From Bacillus thuringiensis (lineage in GTDB: Bacteria > Bacillota > Bacilli > Bacillales > Bacillaceae_G): a stretch of 64,000 nt of DNA. The notes under the pieces are model-generated. The model was not told where the DNA came from. It did no database searches and saw nothing but the letters and a program-made list of their open reading frames with translations. Location: contig NZ_CP012099.1 of NCBI RefSeq assembly GCF_001182785.1, positions 2,292,501 through 2,356,500 of the forward strand, in the 5' to 3' direction. Both the position numbers and the translations under genes were made by a program. This document shows, one piece after another, positions 53,053 to 61,800 of the stretch; the stretch's first letter is position 1; each line of letters opens with the position of its first letter.

Positions 53053-54306
53053 ATGAAAACTACTGATTCAAAAGGCCTATTAGGAAATAGGGTTTATTTA
53101 CAAGTTTTCTCTGCCTATTCATTGCTTATGCTTGGTGTTTTTATTGATATGTTAGCGATTATGACTATAGTTGGGTTTGAATGGGAAGTAGATCCTACTA
53201 TGATTGGATTGATTCCTGTTGCATATGCACTTCCTGGAATTATTTTTGGCTCATGGGCAGGTGTTATTGCGGATCGTTTTAGAAAAATTCCAATTATGAT
53301 GTTCTGTAATCTAATGGTTGGTCTAATAACAATTGCTCTTTTATTTGTACAAGATATCCACTGGCTCTTAGTGGCATTAATGATTCGTTCCATTTTTATT
53401 GTTTTCTATTATCCTGCACAGCAAACACTAACAAGACAGATTGTATCCCCGGACTTGCTTACTAAAGCAGTAAGTATCAACGGAATAGTAGAGCAGGGTA
53501 CAAAGATAGTAGGCCCACTTATAGGGGGCATGTTGCTGAGCTGGTTTCAACCAGAGTTCTGCCTCATTATAAGAGCTATAAGTTGTTTATTAGCTACCTT
53601 AGTTCTGATACCCACAATAAAATTTAAAGAAACTATATCGAAAGAATTTGTTGAAAAGCAAAAACAAAGTACTTGGACCGCTTGGGTACAAGGGTGGGGT
53701 TATGTGTTATCTAATCGGATAATATTATCAACCATGATTTTCGTTACAATAGCCATGGCAGTATTACAATTAGTAGACTCACAATTCCCAACTTTATTTA
53801 AGAGCTTATTCCCACATGATAAAAGTAAAATGGGATATATCATTTCTATTATTGGTCTTGGCGGAATACTTGGTGCATTACTAACTCAGAAATTAAAACA
53901 ATTTCAATATGGCTGGGTAGTATGTGGAGGTATGGTTTTAATGGGAATTGGTTTTGGGGGGATTGGTTTGATAACGCCCGGTACGGTCTTCGTTTTAGCT
54001 TATTTAATTAGTTTTATCGCTGGTATCGGAAGTGGGCTGATGCTTGTATCTAATCAAGTCATTTTACAAATAGAATCCGATCAAGATCAAGTAGGAAGAG
54101 TATTTGGTATACAAAGCAGTTTAACAAACGCAGTTCTAATTATTTCTCCTGCTCTTAGTGGTCCATTAGTGCATTTGTTTGGAGTAACTCAACTCTATGT
54201 TTATGGAGGGATTGGGCTTGTTATTATTGGAGTAATTGGAGTTTCACTGCAGAAATATTTATGGGCTAAACATAAACACGAACCTATAAGAGCAAATAAT
54301 TTTTGA
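53053..54306 (+). CDS. krsE: MFS exporter, KrsE-like, of the NRPS locus
   Basis: 417 residues, 12 hydrophobic segments, AAGGAG before ATG. EntS/MFS_3-type sequence: IFGSWAGVIADRFRKIPIMMF (loop 2-3), QTLTRQIVSPDLLTKAVSINGIVEQGTKIVGPLIGGMLL. It is 13 bases upstream of a C-A-T-E NRPS gene. The order exporter, Thr-type initiating NRPS, larger NRPS matches the krsEABC kurstakin locus of B. cereus/thuringiensis as I recall it, so a role in lipopeptide export is likely. Confidence 0.78.
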   Translation: MKTTDSKGLLGNRVYLQVFSAYSLLMLGVFIDMLAIMTIVGFEWEVDPTMIGLIPVAYALPGIIFGSWAGVIADRFRKIPIMMFCNLMVGLITIALLFVQDIHWLLVALMIRSIFIVFYYPAQQTLTRQIVSPDLLTKAVSINGIVEQGTKIVGPLIGGMLLSWFQPEFCLIIRAISCLLATLVLIPTIKFKETISKEFVEKQKQSTWTAWVQGWGYVLSNRIILSTMIFVTIAMAVLQLVDSQFPTLFKSLFPHDKSKMGYIISIIGLGGILGALLTQKLKQFQYGWVVCGGMVLMGIGFGGIGLITPGTVFVLAYLISFIAGIGSGLMLVSNQVILQIESDQDQVGRVFGIQSSLTNAVLIISPALSGPLVHLFGVTQLYVYGGIGLVIIGVIGVSLQKYLWAKHKHEPIRANNF

Positions 54307-54319
54307 AGGGAAGATTTTT

Positions 54320-57300
54320 ATGACCAATGAGGAATGCTATCCATTAAGCCATCCGCAGCGAAGAATATGGTATACAGAAGTCGTTCATTCTGATAAAGGA
54401 ATATGTAATTTAAGATTTTTATTTAAACTTCATCGAAAAATGAATTATTCAAAATTAAACCAAGTTGTGAATCGCGTTATCAGTGAAAATGACGGTCTGT
54501 GCATTAGGTTAAAAGAAAATGGGCATCAGGAACCGAAACAATATTTTACTAAACATGAAGAACAAGAATTTGAGTTTTTTGATTTCAGTAATGTGGAGAA
54601 TACAAATTTGCTTGAGGAATGGATTGAGCAGAAAACAAAAGAAACGTTTACATTATTTAATTCAAATTTATACTATTTCGCTTTAATAAAATTAAACGAT
54701 AATGAATGTGCAGTCTTTGGAAATGTTCATCATATTATTATGGATGGTTTATCAATTCAAATATTTACTGAGCAGATTGCAAAATATTATTATGACATGC
54801 ATAACGAGAATGAGGAAGGCGAAATTAAAAATTCATATGTTCAATTTCTGACCAACGAACAAACATACTTGAATAGTAGTCGCTTTCAAAAAGATCAAAA
54901 GTTTTGGTTAGAGGAATTTAAAACACTGCCATCTGTGACTGGATTGAAGCCTTATAATACGTACCAAGTTAGTACAAAAGCATCACGTGAGACGTTTATA
55001 TTAACGGAACATTTGAAGAGAAAGACAGAAAAATTTTCTGAAGATTACAAAATTAGTTTATATACTCTTTTTGTTGCTGCTTTCTCGTTGTCCATGTATC
55101 GGTGGACCTCATCGCTTGATATTGGTTTAGGAATGGCTTACGGCAATCGTATGACTAAAATGGAACGAAAATTGATTGGAATGATGGTGAGTACAGTTCC
55201 TTTAAGGATGGATATTGATCCAGAAGAAGAAGTACTTTCATTTATTAGTAGGGTGTCCAGAAAACAAAGTAAATCATTGAGACACCAGAAATATCCATTT
55301 GATTTGTTATTAAAGCAGATTAATAAAGAGAATAACAGTAATGTGAGACTTTTCGGAACTACGATTGATTATAGGGATCGTGATGAAAGTGGTGACTCAC
55401 TATGGATTCCAAACCGTGAAGAAGTACAAGATTTTGCAGTGCATATTGAAAATCTAATTGATATAGACTCTTTACATGTACATATTGATTATCGTGAGGA
55501 GCTATTTTCTAAGGAAGAGATAGAACGATTTTTTAACGTTATGCTAGTGATACTAGAAAATACTTTTGAAAACCCAAAGCAGAAGGTGGCTGAAATAGAA
55601 ATCATTTCTGAGGAAGATAAAAGAAAAAGTTTAGTTGAGTTCAACAATCCTAAACTGGATGTCCCACCTCAAGTAACTATTCATGAAATGTTCGAACGGC
55701 AAGCGATGATTTATCCAAATTCTATTGCAGTTACGTATGAAAAAGAAAAAATTACTTATAAGGAGCTTAATGAACGTGCAAACCAGTTAGCTCATTATCT
55801 GCAGAAAAAGGGAGTAGGACCTGATACTTTAGTTGGACTGTGCGTTGAACGTTCCCTCGAGATGATTGTAGGTATTTTAGGAATTTTGAAGGCTGGTGGG
55901 GCTTATGTTCCACTTGATCCAACATATCCAGAGCAGCGACTTCAATATATTTTAGAAGATGCTAGCATTCAGTTATTCGTAACGCAAGAAAGTTTAAAAG
56001 AATTGAACTGGTTACCAGAAAATGTTGAGTCGATTTGCCTGGATCGTGATCAAGATGAGATTGGGAAAGAAAGTAAGACTTTGCCGGTTTCTAATATCGG
56101 TCCCCAAAATCTGGCATATGTAATCTATACTTCGGGATCAACGGGAAATCCAAAGGGCGTTATGATAGAGCATTACAATGTTATACGGTTATTTAAATCG
56201 ACGGATTGTTTGTATCAGTTTAATGAAAAAGATACTTGGACGCTTTTTCATTCGTATGCATTTGATTTCTCAGTATGGGAAATTTGGGGAGCGTTATTAT
56301 ATGGTGGAAAATTAGTTGTTGTTCCGTACTGGATTAGTCGATCACCTAAGGATTTTTATCAATTATTGGTGGAGGAAGAAGTCACAGTTCTAAATCAGAC
56401 ACCTTCCGCATTCCGCCAATTAATACGAGTGTGTGAACAAGAAGATAAGAATAAAAATTTGCAGCTGCGTTACGTGACATTTGGCGGAGAAGCGTTAGAA
56501 CCTATTGGCTTGTTACCGTGGTTTCAAAGGTATGGGGAGAAAAAACCACAGTTAATTAATATGTATGGAATTACCGAAACTACAGTTCATGTTACATATT
56601 ATCCAATTACTCTAGATGATGTGCAGCATGCTTCAAGAAGTAATATTGGAAAGCGGATTCCCGATTTAGAAGTGTATATACTAGACGCTTATCAACAACC
56701 TGTTCCTATAGGTGTTGATGGTGAACTTTATATTGGTGGAGCAGGATTGGCACGTGGATATTTAAATAGACCTGAATTAACAGCAGAGCGTTTTATATCT
56801 CATCCATTTAGTAGTAATCCGAAAGAAAGATTATACCGGACAGGAGACTTAGCTAGGTATTTGCCAGATGGGAATCTAGATTATCGTGGAAGAATTGATC
56901 ATCAGGTTAAAATACGTGGTTTCAGAATTGAGATTGGGGAAATTGAGTCTACTTTAAATACATATGCATCTGTAACAGAGGCAGTTGTAATTGTAAGAGA
57001 AGATCAGCCGGGCGATAAAAGATTAGTAGCATATGTTGTAGGAGATGGAAATGTAGATGCGTGGAGAGAGTATCTTAAAGCGAAACTACCAAGTTATATG
57101 GTTCCTTCGGGATTTGTGGCGATGGAAGCTATTCCACTTACAGCTAACGGTAAAGTTGATCGTGAGGCCTTACCTCTGCCAGAGGAAAAGCAGATTAATA
57201 GTGAATGTGTTGGCCCTCGGAATAGTAACGAACAGATACTGACTACCATTTGGAAGCGAGTATTAGGTGTTAAAAAGGTGGGAATCTATGATAATTTCTT

Positions 57301-58876
57301 TGAAATTGGTGGCGACTCGATTCTCAGTATTCAAATCATATCTCAAGCAAGTCAAGTGGGGTTAAAACTTACTCCAAAGCAAATGTTTGAATGCCCAACT
57401 ATCGCTGAGCTGGCACAAGTGGCTATAGAAACGCAGGGAGTACAAGCGGAGCAGGGAATTGTGATAGGTGATGTGCCTCTTACTCCAATTCAGTGCTGGT
57501 TCTTCGAGCAAGAACATCCACATACAGAGCATTGGAATCAATCAATGCTTTTAAGAGTAAAAGAAAGATTGAATGTGAAATTACTAGAGGGAGCGATATT
57601 AAATTTACTGAAACATCATGATGCTTTACGTTTCCGGTACGAACAGTTACCAAACGGAACGTGGAGGCAGAGAAATGAAGGGACTGATGAGCTGTCAGTA
57701 CTCCATGTTGTAAAACGTAATCAAGTTAATGAAAAAGAGTGGAATAAAATAATACAAGAAGAGATGAACATTAATCAAGCTAGTTTCAATTTAGTTACTG
57801 GTCCGTTAATGAGAGTAGTGTACTTTGAAGATAACTTGACTGGAAATGATCGAATATTCTGGGTGATTCATCATTTAGTAGTAGATGGAGTGTCATGGAG
57901 GATTCTATTGGAAGATTTACAGGTGGTATATAACCAGATGAAACAAGGTCAAGAAGTTCGCTTACCTGCGAAAAGTACATCTTTTAAAGAGTGGTCTGAA
58001 CGACTCCAGACATACAGTGATTCGGGTATTTCAAAAGAAGTACAAAATTATTGGAATGAACAAGTAGAAAAAGAAACGATGAAAATTCCAATGGACTATC
58101 CAATACAAGAAACAACAGAAGAATCGATTGATCAAGTGACGAGGACTCTAGGAATAGAAGAAACACAAACATTGTTATACGAAGTTCTAGTCACTCATAA
58201 GACAAGGATTGATGAGGTACTATTAACGGCATTAGGACAAGCTATCGTTGATTGTATAAATCAGCAAACCGTTTCTATTCATCTAGAAGGACACGGAAGA
58301 GAAGAGATGATTGAAGGTATTGATTTATCAAGGACAGTGGGCTGGTTCACGAGTATTTATCCCGTTCATCTCAATTTTCAAGGAACTCAGACACCTATTG
58401 AAGGGTTAAAGGCTGTCAAAGAACAATTACGTCGAATTCCAAATCGCGGAGTTGACTATGGTATTTTACGTTACTTGAATAAAGGATTACTTCCGTTTTA
58501 TCAGCAAAAGCCTTCAATAAGCTTTAACTATTTGGGCCAATTTGATCAGGTGTTTTCAAGGGACTCTTTGTTTATGCAAGAGACAGGATTTACATTTTTA
58601 GATCATGCTCCAGATTCCAAACCGTCTCATCTAATTGATGTTATCGGAATGGTGAAAGATGAAAAGTTACATTTTATTTGGATGTATAGTAGGGAACAGT
58701 TTTCTAAATTAAAAATTCAAGTGATAGCAGATGGTATGTTAAGGCATCTCCGTCAACTTATAAATAAACCAACAACAGAGTCTGCTTTTACGGTATCAGA
58801 TTTTGCTGATGCAGAGGATCTTACGGAAGAAAGCTTAAGCAAAGTATTACTTAAATTAACAAAAAAGAGGGTGTAA
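54320..58876 (+). CDS. krsA: non-ribosomal peptide synthetase, KrsA-like (C-A-T-E)
   Basis: 1518 residues. Condensation domain (1-430) with HHIIMDG near residue 137; as the first module it would act as an N-acylating starter. Adenylation domain (455-955) with YTSGSTGNPKG, FDFSVWE and RTGDLARY. The binding-pocket residues read D-F-W-N-T-G-M-V-H, one away from the known threonine code. Thiolation domain with GGDSILS near residue 1000. Epimerization domain (1050-1470) with HHLVVDGVSWR, EGHGRE, RTVGWFTSIYPV and FNYLGQ. Predicted to load and epimerise threonine, the first residue of kurstakin. GAAGGGAAG before ATG. Confidence 0.82.
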   Translation: MTNEECYPLSHPQRRIWYTEVVHSDKGICNLRFLFKLHRKMNYSKLNQVVNRVISENDGLCIRLKENGHQEPKQYFTKHEEQEFEFFDFSNVENTNLLEEWIEQKTKETFTLFNSNLYYFALIKLNDNECAVFGNVHHIIMDGLSIQIFTEQIAKYYYDMHNENEEGEIKNSYVQFLTNEQTYLNSSRFQKDQKFWLEEFKTLPSVTGLKPYNTYQVSTKASRETFILTEHLKRKTEKFSEDYKISLYTLFVAAFSLSMYRWTSSLDIGLGMAYGNRMTKMERKLIGMMVSTVPLRMDIDPEEEVLSFISRVSRKQSKSLRHQKYPFDLLLKQINKENNSNVRLFGTTIDYRDRDESGDSLWIPNREEVQDFAVHIENLIDIDSLHVHIDYREELFSKEEIERFFNVMLVILENTFENPKQKVAEIEIISEEDKRKSLVEFNNPKLDVPPQVTIHEMFERQAMIYPNSIAVTYEKEKITYKELNERANQLAHYLQKKGVGPDTLVGLCVERSLEMIVGILGILKAGGAYVPLDPTYPEQRLQYILEDASIQLFVTQESLKELNWLPENVESICLDRDQDEIGKESKTLPVSNIGPQNLAYVIYTSGSTGNPKGVMIEHYNVIRLFKSTDCLYQFNEKDTWTLFHSYAFDFSVWEIWGALLYGGKLVVVPYWISRSPKDFYQLLVEEEVTVLNQTPSAFRQLIRVCEQEDKNKNLQLRYVTFGGEALEPIGLLPWFQRYGEKKPQLINMYGITETTVHVTYYPITLDDVQHASRSNIGKRIPDLEVYILDAYQQPVPIGVDGELYIGGAGLARGYLNRPELTAERFISHPFSSNPKERLYRTGDLARYLPDGNLDYRGRIDHQVKIRGFRIEIGEIESTLNTYASVTEAVVIVREDQPGDKRLVAYVVGDGNVDAWREYLKAKLPSYMVPSGFVAMEAIPLTANGKVDREALPLPEEKQINSECVGPRNSNEQILTTIWKRVLGVKKVGIYDNFFEIGGDSILSIQIISQASQVGLKLTPKQMFECPTIAELAQVAIETQGVQAEQGIVIGDVPLTPIQCWFFEQEHPHTEHWNQSMLLRVKERLNVKLLEGAILNLLKHHDALRFRYEQLPNGTWRQRNEGTDELSVLHVVKRNQVNEKEWNKIIQEEMNINQASFNLVTGPLMRVVYFEDNLTGNDRIFWVIHHLVVDGVSWRILLEDLQVVYNQMKQGQEVRLPAKSTSFKEWSERLQTYSDSGISKEVQNYWNEQVEKETMKIPMDYPIQETTEESIDQVTRTLGIEETQTLLYEVLVTHKTRIDEVLLTALGQAIVDCINQQTVSIHLEGHGREEMIEGIDLSRTVGWFTSIYPVHLNFQGTQTPIEGLKAVKEQLRRIPNRGVDYGILRYLNKGLLPFYQQKPSISFNYLGQFDQVFSRDSLFMQETGFTFLDHAPDSKPSHLIDVIGMVKDEKLHFIWMYSREQFSKLKIQVIADGMLRHLRQLINKPTTESAFTVSDFADAEDLTEESLSKVLLKLTKKRV

Positions 58877-58878
58877 AA

Positions 58879-61800
58879 ATGGGAGACGTTATTGATATAT
58901 ATGGTTTATCACCTTTGCAAAAAGGAATACTGTTTCATACTTTATACGATCAAGATGATGAACATTCTTTTTCCTATATTGTACAAGTAGGTTTCTTGCT
59001 CGGGGGGCAATTGGATATTGCTACTTTTGAAAAAGCTTGGGAATATGTTATTCAACGACATGAGGTTCTGCGCTCAGTATTTGTTTGGGAGGAAGTAGAA
59101 AAACCTCTACAAGCAGTTTATGAATGTCTTCCTTTTACTATTCATCAAGAGGATTGGAGTACCTATTCGCATGAGGAGAAGGAGAAGAAATTACAACAGT
59201 TTTTGACTGCAGATCGTAGGAAAGGATTTTTATTGGATGAAGCACCATTGATGAGAGTCACTGCGATTAAAGAAGCAAAAGAGGAAACGAGAATTATCTG
59301 GACACATCATCATATTTTGCTAGATGGATGGAGTGTGTCATTGGTCTTTAGTGAAGTGATGGAAGTTTATCTCAAGATGATAAAGGGAGAATTGTTGAAT
59401 CTTCCTAAATCTCTTCCTTATAAAAAATATATTCAATGGATAAATAAACAAGATCAAAGTCAAGCAGAGGAATTTTGGAAAGAAGAATTAAAAGGGTTCT
59501 ATGCACCCACTCCATTAGCAATGGAAAGAAAGGATCAAGGACAAGAGAAGGGTTATGGAGAGTTTGCTTATCAAGTATCTGAGGAACTTACTGAGAGTTT
59601 ACAAAAGTGGGTACGAAATAGTCGATTAACGTTGAATACGTTAGTACAAGGTGCATGGGCTTATTTGATGAGTAGGTATAGCGGTGACAGTGACGTCGTA
59701 TTTGGCGTAACTAGCGCTGGACGTCCTACTGATTTAATAGGAGCAGAGAATATGGTGGGGCTATTTATTAACACATTACCTACCAAAATTCGATTAACGG
59801 ATAATGCATCAGTAGTAGATTGGCTTCGTAAAATACAAATGAAAGAAATGGAACGAAGACAGTATGAGTATAATTCGTTGATAGATATTCAAGGCTGGAG
59901 TGAGGTTCCGCGAAATTGCTCCTTATTTCATACCTTGTATGTGTTTGAAAATTATCCAATTCAAGGTGAGAGAAATGATGATTTAAGATTACTAGATGTT
60001 AAAAGCACGGAACAAACAAATTATCCTTTAACACTCATTGTAATGCCCGGTAAGAAGATTACTTTAAAGTTGATGTATGATCGAAGCTATTTTAATGAAG
60101 AAACAATAAATCTGATTCAGAATCACTTATTGCAAATATTAATTCAGATGACGAAGAGCCTAGATTCAAAACTATTTGAAATTACTCATTTAACAGAAGA
60201 AGAACAAATACAGTTACTAGAGGAATGGAATCATACTCAAGTTAATTATTCGGCTGAAGGCATGATTCATACGATGTTTGAGGAGCAAGTAAAAAAAACA
60301 CCGGAAGCAATCGCGGCTAGTTACGAAAATGAACAAATTACCTATAAAGAGTTGGAGAAGCGTGCAAATCAGTTAGCTCATTATTTACAAAAGCATGGTG
60401 TAGGCCCAGAGTCTCTAGTTGGGGTATATATGGAACGTTCATTACAAATGATGATAGCGTTATTAGGTATTCTAAAATCAGGAGCAGCGTATGTTCCACT
60501 TGACCCTACTTATCCAGAGAGTCGACTTCGATATATATTAGAGGATGCTGGAATCGAAGTACTAGTGACGGAAGAGAATTCTAAAAATTTGTTTGTATCT
60601 GAAAATATAGAAACGATTTGTATGAATAAAGATTACACTGCAATTGAAAAAGAAGAAACAACCCCATGTATAAGTGGTGTAACAGGAGAAAATTTAGCGT
60701 ATGTTATGTATACTTCAGGATCTACAGGGAATCCAAAGGGAGTAATGATTGAGCATCATTCAGTAATTAATTATCTAGAATGGATGCAACATAAATATCC
60801 GCTTTCTGAAAAGGATGTGGTCTTGCAGAAAACGCCATTCTCATTTGATGTCTCTGTTTGGGAATTGTTTTGGGGCATTCACGTTGGTGCAAGTGTATCT
60901 TTCCTACCTCCAGGTGGAGAAAAAGATCCTTCTATTATAGCTGAAGTGATTAAACAACATCAGGTTACTATAGTTCAATTTGTACCTTCGATGTTATCTG
61001 TTTTCTTAGATCACTTCAATCATATTGAATTGAACATGAATTGTTCGTCCGTACGCCATGTATTTTCTGGTGGAGAAGAACTAAGTTCAGGGTTAGTTAG
61101 ACGATTTCAACAGAAATGGAATTATAGTGAACAAGTGAAATTAACCAACTTTTATGGACCAACTGAAGCCACTATTTATGTGAATGCATTTGATATTCAG
61201 CCTAATCAAGAATTTGTTTCTATTGGGCAGCCAATACAGAACACGCAATTATATGTATTAGACCAAAATCAACGCTTGCAATCAATAGGAACTGAGGGTG
61301 AGTTATATATTGGTGGTGCTGGTTTAGCGCGTGGATACTTAAATCGTCAGAATCTTACTGCTGAAAAATTCATTTCGCACCCATTTCGATTGGGGGAAAG
61401 ACTATATCGAACAGGAGATTCAGTAAGATATCTAACTGATGGAAATATAGAATTTATAGGTAGAATGGATCATCAAGTCAAAATGCGTGGTTTTAGGATT
61501 GAATTAGGAGAAATTGAAGCAACTTTAGAAAAATGTTCGTTTATTAAAGAGGCTGTTGTATTAGTTAGAGAAGATCGTCCAGGTGATCAACGATTGGTTG
61601 CATATGTAATAAGCGATGGAAATACCCAAGAGTGGAGAGAGTATTTACAAAACCAATTACCGAATCATATGATTCCAGCGCACTTTATAGAGTTAGAACA
61701 CTTCCCGCTTACTCCGAATGGGAAAATTGACCGAAAGGCCTTGCCAGCACCTGATGAGCAAGCTATTGAAGATTTAAATGCGCTACCTCGGACGCCATCG